A stretch of 64,000 nucleotides of DNA from Vibrio sp. CAU 1672 (GCF_029223195.1 NZ_JARHUF010000013.1:56144-120143); one strand, 5' to 3'; positions 53,672-63,165 are shown, counted from the stretch's first letter. Notes: generated by a model not told the origin, from the letters alone. A program made the numbers and translations.

Positions 53672-54778
53672 TTATTTGGTCAGGAACAGCTTAACAAATT
53701 CAGTGATCTTCACCATATCATCAATGGCGATGAACTCTTCAGTGGTGTGCACTTTTGCCATACCGGTGGAAAGGTTGACGGTTGTCAGGCCTTTCTTATT
53801 GAAGTTGTTCGCATCGCTGCCACCACCAGTGCCTTTAGTGAATGCCTCGATGCCCATGTCAGCGAATGCCGCTTTGATTTCAGCAACGTGTGCGTTGCCT
53901 TCTTCAATTACGAATGCATCGTAGGCACGGCTTGATTCAATTTCTACTTCTGCACCGTGCTTTTCGGCCACCGCTTCGAAAGTCGAGATCATGTGGTTTA
54001 CTTGTGCATCGAGTTTTTCACCGTTTAACGAACGCGCTTCAGCAACGATGGTTAGCTCAGGCATAACGATGTTGGTTGCCTGGCCACCGCTCACCATGCC
54101 GATGTTAGCGGTGGTTTCTTCATCAATACGCAGCAGTTTCATTTGGTTGATCGCATCCGCTGCAACCATAATGGCGCTGATGCCTTCTTCCGGCGCAAGA
54201 CCAGCATGTGCCGGGCGGCCTTTGATGGTTGCAACGATTTTCTGCTGACCCGGCGCTGCCGTCACGATGGTGCCAATAGGGCCGCCGGTATCCAGCACAA
54301 TGGCTTGTTTAGAAGCTACGTGTGCCATATCAAAGTATTCTGAGCCGAACAGGCCGCCTTCTTCGTGCACCGTGAAAGCCAGTTCCAGGGTTTTGTGTTC
54401 CAGGTTTTCAGCCTGGATGCAACGTACTGCTTCCATGATAGCCGCGATACCGGATTTGTCGTCGCCACCCAGAATAGTGTTGCCTTTAGAGCGGATGATA
54501 CCGTCTTCGATGATTGGCTCGATGCCAATACCCGGCGTAACAGTATCCATGTGGCAGCTCATCAGGATAGAGCCTTCCTTTTTACCTTCCAGACGTGCAT
54601 ATACGTTGAAACCGTTAGAGATATGCTCGGGTACTGGTAGTTTATGTACGGTAAAGCCCATGCTGCCAAGCTGCTCTGCCAGTGTTTCAGCGATTTGCTT
54701 TTCATTCATTGATTCGCTGTCGATACGGACTAGTTGGCAGAAGTGTTCAACCAGACGTTGTTGATTGATTTGTGTCAT
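53672..54778 (-). CDS. M20-family metallopeptidase (PepT-like)
   Basis: A 368-residue protein from the ATG at 54778 (MTQINQQRLVEHF). The frame is open further, but that part is not conserved-looking. Metal-binding motifs are SCHMDTVTPG (His, Asp), GGDDKSG, HEEGGLFG (catalytic Glu pair) and GTGGGSDANNF. It belongs to the peptidase T-like branch of the M20/ArgE/DapE family and should remove N-terminal residues from di- or tripeptides in the cytoplasm. It is shorter than E. coli PepT (408 residues) and closer to YqjE-type proteins. It is monocistronic. Confidence 0.87.
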   Translation of the reverse strand: MTQINQQRLVEHFCQLVRIDSESMNEKQIAETLAEQLGSMGFTVHKLPVPEHISNGFNVYARLEGKKEGSILMSCHMDTVTPGIGIEPIIEDGIIRSKGNTILGGDDKSGIAAIMEAVRCIQAENLEHKTLELAFTVHEEGGLFGSEYFDMAHVASKQAIVLDTGGPIGTIVTAAPGQQKIVATIKGRPAHAGLAPEEGISAIMVAADAINQMKLLRIDEETTANIGMVSGGQATNIVMPELTIVAEARSLNGEKLDAQVNHMISTFEAVAEKHGAEVEIESSRAYDAFVIEEGNAHVAEIKAAFADMGIEAFTKGTGGGSDANNFNKKGLTTVNLSTGMAKVHTTEEFIAIDDMVKITEFVKLFLTK

Positions 54779-55108
54779 GTGGTTATCTCTCTTTGTTGTC
54801 GAGCGCATTGGAATGCAATATGCGCCCGGTCGGGAACAGAGCACTTTTTATGTCACAGGGACGTTGTGGAAAAGGTGAGATAAATCAATAAACTCAGCGG
54901 CCTGACAGTATTCTGACCGTTGAACTTACGGATATGATGAAAGGGTCACGAATGGCCAATTTAATACTGATATTAAACATAATGACCGATAACCTGGCTT
55001 AATGGATCAGCCGATCATTTAGTCAATTTAATGCAGGCAAGCTCAGGCGTGTCGTTTCTAACGACAAAGCCGGCAATGCGGCGCTGTTGCCCGATGAATA
55101 CCTATTAA

Positions 55109-55126
55109 AGTAACACAATGTTTACA
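55109..55126 (+). promoter_or_regulatory. TyrR-like box 1 upstream of hppD
   Basis: AGTAAC-N6-TTTACA differs from the TyrR consensus TGTAAA-N6-TTTACA at two positions of the left half. The right half is perfect. It lies about 230 bp before the hppD start. Confidence 0.4.
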
Positions 55127-55225
55127 TTTATCATCGGATTGTAAACCTGCTCTCTGTCCGCTAACGTACTGATAACAAGGGCGATGTCAGCCGAGTTTAC
55201 CCATGGATGGCGCAAAGAAAATTCG

Positions 55226-55243
55226 TGTAACAAATGCTTTACA
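55226..55243 (+). promoter_or_regulatory. TyrR-like box 2 upstream of hppD
   Basis: TGTAACAAATGCTTTACA differs from the full TyrR palindrome at one base. It lies about 115 bp before the hppD start, a position compatible with activation or repression of the operon. Confidence 0.55.
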
Positions 55244-55359
55244 TTTTGTGTGCCCGATGCCGGTTTGACAGATTGTTGCCATGATATTCCTTTTTCAATC
55301 CATCTGAGCCAAGTTAGACAACACAGCCGTGAAATGAACACAAGGACAAGGAGAAAGTC

Positions 55360-56433
55360 ATGGTGGACACCCATAACCCGCTCGGTACAGATGGATTTGA
55401 GTTTGTCGAATACACTGCCGCCAACCTCGACGGTATTGCACAACTTAAAGCACTGTTTGTCTCGCTTGGCTTTGCCGAGGTTGCCAAACACCGCTCAAAA
55501 GAAGCCTGGTTATATCGCCAGGGGGATGTGAACTTCATTGTCAATGCGCAGCCATACAGCCAGGCTGAAGCCTTTGCCAAAGTGCATGGGCCTTCCGTCT
55601 GCGGGATGGCTTTCCGGGTCAAAGATGCCTCGGTTGCTCTGGCTTACGCGCTGGAAAACGGCGCCGGGCAGTATCAGACTGAAATCGGCCCGATGGAACT
55701 GAGTATTCCGGCGATCTATGGCATTGGTGACAGCTTACTCTACTTTGTCGATCGTTACGGTAAACAAAGTATCTATGATGTTGATTTTAATTTCTATCCA
55801 GATGCACAAACGCGCCTGGATGAGGCCAGTGTCGGCCTGTATGAGATCGATCACCTGACGCACAACGTCAAACAGGGCAATATGGATGTCTGGGCCGGCT
55901 TCTATGAGCGAATTGGTAACTTCCGTGAGATCCGCTACTTCGATATTGAAGGCAAACTGACCGGTTTGGTAAGCCGGGCGATGACCGCACCTTGTGGCAA
56001 GATCCGCATTCCAATCAATGAGTCGTCCGACGACAAATCACAAATTGAAGAGTTCATCCGTGAGTACAATGGTGAGGGTATTCAGCATATCGCGCTCACG
56101 ACCGATGATATTTATACCACGGTGCAAACACTGCGTGACCGCGGCATGGAATTCATGCCGACGCCGGACACGTATTATGAAAAAGTGGATTCGCGGGTAG
56201 AAGGTCATAGCGAAGATTTGGAGAAGCTACGCGAGTTACGGATCCTGATCGACGGGGCACCAATGAAAGACGGTATCTTGTTGCAGATCTTCACCCAGAC
56301 AGTGATTGGTCCGGTGTTCTTTGAAATCATCCAGCGCAAAGGCAATGAAGGCTTTGGTGAAGGCAATTTCAAAGCGTTGTTTGAATCGATTGAGGAAGAC
56401 CAGATCCGCCGGGGAGTACTAAGCGATGCATAA
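55360..56433 (+). CDS. hppD: 4-hydroxyphenylpyruvate dioxygenase
   Basis: A 357-residue non-heme iron dioxygenase with the two-domain vicinal-oxygen-chelate fold. The three iron ligands are visible as His in IDHLTHNV, His in GIQHIALTTDDI and Glu in FFEIIQRKG. It converts 4-hydroxyphenylpyruvate to homogentisate with O2, the entry step of tyrosine breakdown. The start follows AAGGAGAAAG. It overlaps hmgA by 8 bp and leads a four-gene operon. TyrR-like boxes precede it. Confidence 0.96.
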   Translation: MVDTHNPLGTDGFEFVEYTAANLDGIAQLKALFVSLGFAEVAKHRSKEAWLYRQGDVNFIVNAQPYSQAEAFAKVHGPSVCGMAFRVKDASVALAYALENGAGQYQTEIGPMELSIPAIYGIGDSLLYFVDRYGKQSIYDVDFNFYPDAQTRLDEASVGLYEIDHLTHNVKQGNMDVWAGFYERIGNFREIRYFDIEGKLTGLVSRAMTAPCGKIRIPINESSDDKSQIEEFIREYNGEGIQHIALTTDDIYTTVQTLRDRGMEFMPTPDTYYEKVDSRVEGHSEDLEKLRELRILIDGAPMKDGILLQIFTQTVIGPVFFEIIQRKGNEGFGEGNFKALFESIEEDQIRRGVLSDA

Positions 56434-57556
56434 ATGGATCACATTCCCTCACCGGGAGGGCGTGTGCTCGAAGCAGGCGCATGCGGATTTCCCTAAAGAG
56501 GCAATTTACGAACGAGAAGCCGGGCGCAGTGGCTTTTTTGGCCCGGCGGCACACTTTCATCATCAGCACGCCCCTACAGCCTGGTCTGAGTGGGAAGGGG
56601 AGTTGCGTCCCCGCGCGTTCAATTTCAATTTAGTGGAAAAAGCCAGTCAGATCTCACCGTGGGCGGTGCCCAACCTGCTGCACAATTCAGATTGCAAAAT
56701 CCGCGTGTGGCGTCTCGAGGAGAAGATGGATTTTCTGGTACGCAATGCCGATGGTGATGAGTTGCTGTTTATTCACCAGGGCAGAGCCGACTTATATTGT
56801 GACTATGGTCATTTGACGGTCAGTGAAGGCGATTATGTGCTGATCCCGCGTACCACCAACTGGCGGCTGGAAGTATTTGAGCCGATGTTTATCCTGATGG
56901 TCGAAAACACCGATGCCACCTACACGCTGCCCGAGAAGGGCATAGTCGGTAATCATGCTGTGTTTGATCCGGCGGTGCTCGAAACCCCCTCTATCAATGA
57001 TCAGTTCAAAGCCCAGTATTCAGAGCAGCAGACTCAGGTGCAGGTGAAACGCCATGAGCGCATCAGCGTGATCACTTATCCATTTAATCCGTTGGATGCC
57101 ATCGGCTGGCATGGAGATTTGGCGGTGGTTAAAATCAACTGGCGTGACATTCGTCCGTTGATGTCCCATCGTTACCACCTGCCGCCCTCTGCACACACCA
57201 CGTTTGTCGGCTCGGGATTTGTGGTCTGTACTTTTGTTCCGCGTCCGATTGAAAGTGATCCTGACGCACTGAAAGTTCCGTTCTACCATAATAATGATGA
57301 CTATGATGAAGTCCTGTTCTACCACGCCGGTGACTTCTTCAGCCGTGACAACATCGAAGCGGGCATGGTGACCTTCCATCCGGCCGGTTTTACTCACGGT
57401 CCTCACCCGAAAGCATTTAAAGCCGGGCAGGAATACAAGAAGAAATTCACCGATGAAGTGGCCGTGATGATCGACACCCGTCATGCGCTGCAGTTCGCCG
57501 ATGAGTTGGACGGGGTGGAAAACAAAGAGTATGTCTACAGCTGGCAAGAAAAATAA
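56426..57556 (+). CDS. hmgA: homogentisate 1,2-dioxygenase (short bacterial form)
   Basis: A 376-residue cupin-type protein. It corresponds to the shorter bacterial HmgA proteins found in vibrios (about 375 residues) rather than the 430-residue form. ELLFIHQGRADL, LIPRTTNWRLEVFEP and the His-rich GFTHGPHPKAFK carry the expected cupin iron ligands. It opens the homogentisate ring to maleylacetoacetate. The gene is intact, so homogentisate should not build up as pyomelanin. The start lies inside the end of hppD. Fumarylacetoacetase starts 9 bp after its stop. Confidence 0.93.
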   Translation: MHKWITFPHREGVCSKQAHADFPKEAIYEREAGRSGFFGPAAHFHHQHAPTAWSEWEGELRPRAFNFNLVEKASQISPWAVPNLLHNSDCKIRVWRLEEKMDFLVRNADGDELLFIHQGRADLYCDYGHLTVSEGDYVLIPRTTNWRLEVFEPMFILMVENTDATYTLPEKGIVGNHAVFDPAVLETPSINDQFKAQYSEQQTQVQVKRHERISVITYPFNPLDAIGWHGDLAVVKINWRDIRPLMSHRYHLPPSAHTTFVGSGFVVCTFVPRPIESDPDALKVPFYHNNDDYDEVLFYHAGDFFSRDNIEAGMVTFHPAGFTHGPHPKAFKAGQEYKKKFTDEVAVMIDTRHALQFADELDGVENKEYVYSWQEK

Positions 57557-57565
57557 GGAACAACC

Positions 57566-58603
57566 ATGAAGTTAGCAACCAAGAAAAACGGAACCCGCGA
57601 CGGCTTGCTGATGGTCGTGAGCCGAGATCTTAAACACTGCCTGCCGGTCACTGAGCTTTTTCACAGTTTAGGGCTAATGCCGACCATGCAGGCGGCACTG
57701 GACAACTGGGACAGCGTGTCGCCTCACCTGAATGAACTCTATACCGCGCTGAATAATGGCCAGATTTCACATGTCGAGGAGTTTGAGGCGCATTACTGTG
57801 CATCACCATTGCCCCGGGCTTATCAGTGGGCAGACGGCAGTGCTTATGTCAATCATGTCGAACTGGTGCGTAAAGCCCGCGGGGCAGAAATGCCGGAGTC
57901 GTTCTGGACTGATCCGCTGATGTACCAAGGGGGATCCGACACGTTTATCGGCCCGTGCGATAACATCGAGTTTGCCAGTGACGACTGGGGGATTGATTTT
58001 GAGGGGGAAGTGGCGGTGGTGACCGGGGATGTCCCGATGGGTGCCAGCTTTGCTGAGGCCCAGGAGTCGATTCGCCTGATCATGCTGGTTAACGACGTAT
58101 CGCTGCGTGGTTTGATCCCGGCAGAACTGGCCAAAGGCTTTGGTTTTTTCCAGTCTAAGCCTTCTTCAGCATTTTCTCCGGTGGCAGTGACACCAGATGA
58201 GCTGGGTGACGCGTGGTATGAGAATAAAGTGCACCTGCCTTTGATTTCCACCTATAACGGCAAGCCGTTTGGCTGTCCGAATGCCGGGGTAGATATGACG
58301 TTCGACTTCGCGGACTTGATTGTCCATGCGGCTAAGACACGTCCATTGTCTGCCGGGGCGCTCATTGGCTCCGGTACGGTATCCAACAAACAGGGAACCG
58401 AATACGGCACCGCTATCGATGAAGGCGGGGTGGGGTATTCCTGCATTGCGGAAGTGCGCATGATTGAGACCATCCGTGACGGTCAGCCGTCGACCGGGTT
58501 TATGAAATTTGGTGATTCGATTCGTCTGGAAATGTTTGATGCCGAGGGCAACAATATTTTCGGCACTATCGATCAGCAAGTCAGTCTGTATCACAAACAT
58601 TAA
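57566..58603 (+). CDS. fumarylacetoacetate hydrolase
   Basis: A 345-residue protein with an N-terminal cap region and a C-terminal FAH domain. The metal-binding carboxylates are in DFEGEVAVV, and the catalytic region has VNDVSLRG and GALIGSGTVSNKQ. It cleaves fumarylacetoacetate to fumarate and acetoacetate, the final step of the route. The ribosome-binding site is TAAGGAAC, and the gene lies between hmgA and maiA. Broader acylpyruvate hydrolase activity is possible in this family, but the operon fixes the role. Confidence 0.92.
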   Translation: MKLATKKNGTRDGLLMVVSRDLKHCLPVTELFHSLGLMPTMQAALDNWDSVSPHLNELYTALNNGQISHVEEFEAHYCASPLPRAYQWADGSAYVNHVELVRKARGAEMPESFWTDPLMYQGGSDTFIGPCDNIEFASDDWGIDFEGEVAVVTGDVPMGASFAEAQESIRLIMLVNDVSLRGLIPAELAKGFGFFQSKPSSAFSPVAVTPDELGDAWYENKVHLPLISTYNGKPFGCPNAGVDMTFDFADLIVHAAKTRPLSAGALIGSGTVSNKQGTEYGTAIDEGGVGYSCIAEVRMIETIRDGQPSTGFMKFGDSIRLEMFDAEGNNIFGTIDQQVSLYHKH

Positions 58604-58618
58604 GCAAGGGAGAGGCGC

Positions 58619-59281
58619 ATGAGTATTTCCCTCTACGGCTATTGGCGCTCCTCCGCGGCCTACCGGGTGCGCATTTGCCTCAACCTTAAGGGGCTTGCTT
58701 ATCAGTCACTGCCGGTCCACCTGATCAAAAACGGGGGGGAGCAGCACACTGCTCGCTTCCATCAGATGAATCCTTGCGAGTTGGTGCCGGTTCTGGTCGA
58801 TGGTGATATGACGCTCAGCCAGTCGCTGGCGATCATTCAGTATCTCGACGATACCTATGCCGATCATCCCGTGCTCCCGAGGCAGGGCGCTTTGCGTTAT
58901 CAGGCGCTGGCGCTGGCGCAAGATATTGCCTGCGAGATCCATCCGTTAAATAACCTGAGAGTATTGCAGTATCTGGAAGGTACACTGCACTGTGATCAGG
59001 AGAGTAAACTGGACTGGATCCACCATTGGCTGAAAGCCGGCTTTGATGCACTGGAAGAAAAGCTCTCCGTTCACCGGAGCCAGATGGGAGATTGCTGTTA
59101 CGCTGTCACAGATGCACCTGGTGTCGTTGACATCTGTCTGGTTCCACAGGCTTACAATGCGGTGCGGTTTGGCTTCGATATGGCTGATTTTCCCATCATT
59201 CAATCTATTGTGGATGCCTGCAATGAACTGGGAGCCTTCAGGGCAGCGATGCCAGAGTTGCAGGCTGATGCCATGGTGTAA
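58619..59281 (+). CDS. maiA: maleylacetoacetate isomerase
   Basis: A 220-residue zeta-class glutathione S-transferase. The active-site signature is WRSSAAYRVRIC at residues 8-19, with the glutathione-binding QSLAII and LDDTY after it. It isomerises maleylacetoacetate to fumarylacetoacetate using glutathione, so it acts before fumarylacetoacetase although it is encoded after it. It starts behind AGGGAGAGG, 15 bp after the fumarylacetoacetase gene. It is the last gene of the operon and is followed by a two-level stem structure. Confidence 0.95.
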   Translation: MSISLYGYWRSSAAYRVRICLNLKGLAYQSLPVHLIKNGGEQHTARFHQMNPCELVPVLVDGDMTLSQSLAIIQYLDDTYADHPVLPRQGALRYQALALAQDIACEIHPLNNLRVLQYLEGTLHCDQESKLDWIHHWLKAGFDALEEKLSVHRSQMGDCCYAVTDAPGVVDICLVPQAYNAVRFGFDMADFPIIQSIVDACNELGAFRAAMPELQADAMV

Positions 59282-59333
59282 TCTCTGCTTGTATTGGCTT
59301 GTCTATACAACCTTTAACCTCCCCATTGATGAT

Positions 59334-59390
59334 GTGCGGCATATCAGCGAGAACCGGCATACGAATGATATTCGTGAGAGGCCGCACAAT
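59334..59390 (+). terminator. two-level stem structure after maiA
   Basis: GTGCGGC (59334-59340) pairs with GCCGCAC (59381-59387). Inside it ACGAAT pairs with ATTCGT around a GAT loop at 59361-59375. It is followed by AATCTTCTTTT. It may terminate the operon or protect the 3' end. Confidence 0.5.
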
Positions 59391-59508
59391 CTTCTTTTCA
59401 CATTACTTATTGATTTACTGTTGGTAATCGATAATTAATGTGCGCGCTTGCTCTCGCCGCCATTTCAAATTAGTCTTTATCCACTGGTGTTTCAGGCAAG
59501 CAAAATCC

Positions 59509-60171
59509 ATGACCGAAATTTTTATCATTGTTGTTCTGCTGGTGGCTTTCTTCGTTGTCATCCAAAAGTATGTCATCAAGCATGATGATACGCGCGATTA
59601 TCCCTACCGCTGTAAAGGTGCGCTGCTAAGAGGGCAGGAGGGTGCGTTTTACAATGCCCTTCGTGCTGCCGTCGGAGATCATGCGGTGGTGTTTGCCAAA
59701 GTGAATATGTCTAACTTGGTGGCGCCCAGGGAGGTCAAAAACAAGAAGCAACTGTTTGTGGCGAGTAACCGTATTGCACGCAGTTATTTTGATTACGTGA
59801 TTTGCGATCCCCGTACGCTGGAACCGCGGGTAGTGATTGAGCTGGATAATGGTAAGGAGTTACACAAAGGTAAGATTGAACGCGAAAAACTGTTGATCCA
59901 CGTGTGTAAGACTGCACAGTTGCCTCTTATTGGTGCTTCAGTGAAACACAGTTACCAGGTAGGGCGTTTGCGCCGGCTTTTGGCTGCGCATATTGATTTG
60001 ATCGAGCCGGAGAAAGAGGTGCGATTCTGTAAGAAGTGCGGTAGCCCGATGATCATTAAAACCGCAAATCAAGGTGAATTTAAAGGACGCCGCTTCTTTA
60101 CCTGCAGCCGCCAGCCTAACTGCACCTACACAGAAAACTACAACGTCGTATTTGAAAACGACGATGAGTAA
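59509..60171 (+). CDS. membrane-anchored DUF2726 protein with topoisomerase-type zinc finger
   Basis: A 220-residue protein from the ATG at 59509; an earlier in-frame start at 59440 would put basic residues before the membrane segment. Residues 3-20 are a transmembrane helix. The DUF2726 domain (about 40-165) has FDYVICD (Asp95) and VVIELDNGKE (Glu111, Asp113), compatible with a PD-(D/E)XK nuclease-like fold. The C-terminal C4 zinc finger has Cys174, Cys177, Cys199 and Cys205, as in topoisomerase I tails. Nucleic-acid binding at the membrane is plausible. The function is unproven. Confidence 0.85.
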   Translation: MTEIFIIVVLLVAFFVVIQKYVIKHDDTRDYPYRCKGALLRGQEGAFYNALRAAVGDHAVVFAKVNMSNLVAPREVKNKKQLFVASNRIARSYFDYVICDPRTLEPRVVIELDNGKELHKGKIEREKLLIHVCKTAQLPLIGASVKHSYQVGRLRRLLAAHIDLIEPEKEVRFCKKCGSPMIIKTANQGEFKGRRFFTCSRQPNCTYTENYNVVFENDDE

Positions 60172-60452
60172 AGAGTAAGAATCCGGATTCAACCTGCCAG
60201 TGTGCAACCCACGTTCTGAGCAAGACTAGCCGCGGTGCTTGATCGTTACTGGCTCTCATCATCTCAACGTGACCGCTTGCTGCAAGCAACTTGTCAGTTA
60301 ATTGAGCTAAATTAACTAATGTTTTATTATCTATTTAGTTGATTAACGCTCTAGGCTATCCGCGGGTCGGCAAGTTGGTTACAGGACAACCCGGCTCTGT
60401 TTGCTAACCCCGGAGTAGGGCATTAGACACCCCCTCAAACCCGAGGAATGAC

Positions 60453-61172
60453 ATGTCAGCAAAGATTGCTAAACCACAGACAGCGCAAAGCGCATCACCG
60501 CGCCAGTGGATCCGGTTAGTTATGGTGTATCTTTTAATCCCGCTGATGTTACTGGTATGCAGTGGCGATCTCGGTTGGTGGCAGGCGTGGCTGTTTACTA
60601 TCTTGATCTTGGCTGCCGGTATTGGTGGCCGCATATGGGCGGAGCGCCGACATCCCGGATTGACCGCCGAAAGACAAAACATTGCAAATATCAGAAACGG
60701 CAAAGCCTGGGACAGAGTGCTTGCCCCACTGATGGCGGTAAGCGTCGGATTTCCTATGGTTATTGTGGCGGGGCTGGATCACCGCTATAACTGGAGCGGT
60801 GAATTTGCCTTATGGCTCAGCGCCATTGGTTTCATTTTGATTTTGCTCGGATACGCGTTTGCTGCCTGGGCACTGGCAGAGAACCGTTTCTTTTCCAGCA
60901 TAGTACGTATCCAGACGGAGCGGGGGCATGAGGTGTGTGACAGTGGCCCATACCGGTTGGTACGGCATCCGGGTTATGCCGGAAATATCCTGGCACTGTT
61001 CGGTATTGTTCTGGCTTTAAGCTCGATATGGACACTGATCCCTGCGGTGGCTGCAGTAATTATCGCGGTGATTAGAACCGGACTGGAAGACCAGACTTTA
61101 CAGGAAGAGTTGCCGGGTTATCGAGATTATGCGCAACGAGTGCGCTACCGGTTGATTCCCAAAATATACTGA
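60453..61172 (+). CDS. isoprenylcysteine carboxyl methyltransferase-family membrane protein
   Basis: A 239-residue integral membrane protein with about five helices. The conserved C-terminal signature GPYRLVRHPGYAGNILALFG (residues 168-187) marks the ICMT/PEMT-like methyltransferase family that binds S-adenosylmethionine in the membrane. A later Arg/Glu-rich ELPGYRDYAQRVRYRLIP tail is typical. Bacterial members methylate unknown lipids or small molecules, and prenyl-cysteine substrates do not occur here. It is monocistronic, with a hexamer repeat just after the stop. Confidence 0.83.
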   Translation: MSAKIAKPQTAQSASPRQWIRLVMVYLLIPLMLLVCSGDLGWWQAWLFTILILAAGIGGRIWAERRHPGLTAERQNIANIRNGKAWDRVLAPLMAVSVGFPMVIVAGLDHRYNWSGEFALWLSAIGFILILLGYAFAAWALAENRFFSSIVRIQTERGHEVCDSGPYRLVRHPGYAGNILALFGIVLALSSIWTLIPAVAAVIIAVIRTGLEDQTLQEELPGYRDYAQRVRYRLIPKIY

Positions 61173-61179
61173 CAAAGCT

Positions 61180-61209
61180 CAATGCCAATGCCAATGCCAA
61201 TGCCAATGC
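61180..61209. repeat. five tandem CAATGC hexamers
   Basis: Five perfect copies of the 6-bp unit CAATGC lie 8 bp after the methyltransferase stop and before the convergent acr3 gene. Such short tandem repeats can change copy number by slippage. Confidence 0.95.
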
Positions 61210-61290
61210 CTTAAAGCAGGAGGAAGGCAGCAGGATTCGGCGTGTTAAAAATCAATAGCGTACTGCTGTGGATTGCCCGAATCTTCATTC

Positions 61291-62487
61291 CTACATGGAC
61301 TTTTCCGGAGTAAACCACCCGGAAGTACGCTTACATATACTAACCAGCATCAGCATCACAGGAACTTCAATCAGAACTCCAACTACTGTTGCCAGGGCGG
61401 CTCCTGATGAAAGTCCGAAAATCATGACCGAGGTTGCAATCGCAACCTCAAAGTGATTGGATGCGCCGATCATGGCAGCCGGTGCGGCGTCTTCATAACT
61501 CAAATTAAGCAGTTTGGCAGCTAAGTAACCAAGACAAAATATAAATACGGTTTGTATAAACAGGGGAATCGAGATCCAAAGAATCGTCAGTGGGTTGTTA
61601 AGAATGGTTTCACCTTTAAAACTAAACAGTAGCACGAGGGTTAGGAGCAATGAACCAATCGTGATCGGTGTAAGGACGTGCAAAAACTTTTCTTTAAACC
61701 ATTCTTCACCTTTATGGTGAATAATCCATTTACGCGAAAAATAACCGACAAACAATGGCAGGGCTACGTAAATGGCCACGGACAGCAATAACGCCTGCCA
61801 GGGTACCGGAAGTTTGCCGATGCCGAGTAAAAAACCGCCCAAAAATCCATATAGAATCAGCATGGTAAGAGAGTTGATTGCGACCATTACCAATGTCAGG
61901 CCATCGTTACCCTTTGCCAGGTATCCCCAAACCAAAACCATAGCGGTGCAGGGTGCAATGCCGAGTAAAATACATCCGGCAAAATAGCTTCGCCAGAGGG
62001 GGATCTGAAGCATTTTGATTCCGTTTTGTAATACAACCGTGCCGTCGCCATACACTGCGCCAACAGGTAAGTTAAGGCCAAAAGGCATTTTCACCAGATC
62101 CATCGCTTCATCACCGATCAGGCCTTTTAACAGAAACCCCAAAAACAACATGCTAATAGCGTACATAGTAAAGGGTTTTATACACCAGTTGATAAATAGC
62201 GTCAGGAATACCGGTTTACCTTTTTTTCCGGCTTTAACAACACTGGCAAAATCTATTTTCACCATGATCGGGTACATCATGAAAAACAGGCACAGAGCTA
62301 TGGGAATAGAAATCACCGGAGCTCCGTTAACATCAATGGTCATACCATCAAGTGTTTTTGCTAAATCAGGGGCAACCTCGCCAAGGGCGATACCAACAAA
62401 AATGCATAGCCCGACCCACACCGTTAAATAGCGCTCAAACAAGCTAGTCATTTTCCGATCGTCATTCGGCTTTTCTGTGTTTTCCAT
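61291..62487 (-). CDS. acr3: Acr3-type arsenite efflux permease
   Basis: A 398-residue, ten-helix inner-membrane protein of the bile/arsenite/riboflavin transporter superfamily. The Acr3 signature includes [12 protein letters not shown] with the conserved cysteine near residue 170 and [11 protein letters not shown] near residue 345. It exports arsenite using the proton gradient. No arsR or arsC gene is adjacent in this window, so it is an isolated copy with its own promoter (start at 62487). Confidence 0.93.
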   Translation of the reverse strand: MENTEKPNDDRKMTSLFERYLTVWVGLCIFVGIALGEVAPDLAKTLDGMTIDVNGAPVISIPIALCLFFMMYPIMVKIDFASVVKAGKKGKPVFLTLFINWCIKPFTMYAISMLFLGFLLKGLIGDEAMDLVKMPFGLNLPVGAVYGDGTVVLQNGIKMLQIPLWRSYFAGCILLGIAPCTAMVLVWGYLAKGNDGLTLVMVAINSLTMLILYGFLGGFLLGIGKLPVPWQALLLSVAIYVALPLFVGYFSRKWIIHHKGEEWFKEKFLHVLTPITIGSLLLTLVLLFSFKGETILNNPLTILWISIPLFIQTVFIFCLGYLAAKLLNLSYEDAAPAAMIGASNHFEVAIATSVMIFGLSSGAALATVVGVLIEVPVMLMLVSICKRTSGWFTPEKSM

Positions 62488-62698
62488 CAGCTATCCTTAT
62501 AAACTTTTACGTTGGTGTTTATGTCTATGAGTATAGATGAGTAACATCAAAGCTGGACCTTAGAGAAGGTATCAATGTCGTGACTGCCATAACCCGGGCT
62601 TTAACTGGCGAAGGTTAAAGTCTTTTTGTTTAGCGCACCCGTGTTTTTGTTCGGTAACTTCTATACTTAAGCTAAACAAAGTGCTGCAGGAGAGCAAA

Positions 62699-63037
62699 AT
62701 GCGAGTCGTATGGTTTTTATCAGCTTTGTTGGTCAGCGGTACACTGCATGCTATTCCGAACTATCAACCGCTGGAGTGCACGCTTATCGATACGCCACGT
62801 GATCACTTTTTGTTTTATCGCGAACAGATGGTGTATCAGAGTGAGCAATTTTTGATTTTCCAAAACTTTAAAGGCCGGGTGAGTACGCAAGTGGATGTCA
62901 AAACCGGAGAGTTGATCCGTACCACGTATATTGGTGAGCCATTTACGCCTAAGTATCAGATTTTGTTTGGTCACTGCGATAATGTGGATGAAACGTTGCA
63001 GATGTGGACGCTTAACGAGTTCCCTTACGATAACTAA
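62699..63037 (+). CDS. small secreted hypothetical protein
   Basis: A 112-residue protein from the ATG at 62699, six bases after GCAGGAGAG. A signal peptide of about 18 residues (MRVVWFLSALLVSGTLHA) precedes a short soluble domain with two cysteines (LEC and FGHC). These may form a disulfide in the periplasm. I recognise no family and no catalytic motif. It is divergent from acr3, with a likely -10 box TATACT at 62662-62667. Confidence 0.72.
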   Translation: MRVVWFLSALLVSGTLHAIPNYQPLECTLIDTPRDHFLFYREQMVYQSEQFLIFQNFKGRVSTQVDVKTGELIRTTYIGEPFTPKYQILFGHCDNVDETLQMWTLNEFPYDN

Positions 63038-63165
63038 TTACTCTAAGGTACTGAAAAGCAGGCTTTCAGCTGGACGAGACAGCAGCAGATTGACGGTTAT
63101 TTCTACTGAAAACCGGCGCTAAGTTTATATTTTCGCCAAACGATTCAAAGTTAATGAATTTCTGC

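Larger units (their letters stand above)
54779..55359. other. long upstream region of the tyrosine-catabolism operon
   Basis: About 580 bp between divergent genes, without a convincing protein gene. It carries the TyrR-like boxes described separately and a lone left half-site TGTAAA at 55140-55145. No unambiguous sigma70 promoter was located. The segment next to 54840 serves the peptidase gene. Confidence 0.5.

Noticed and set aside
55105..55491. 128-codon minus-strand frame overlapping the hppD start
   Set aside because: It is a shadow of hppD, and its upstream part would cover the TyrR boxes. It has no recognisable protein features.
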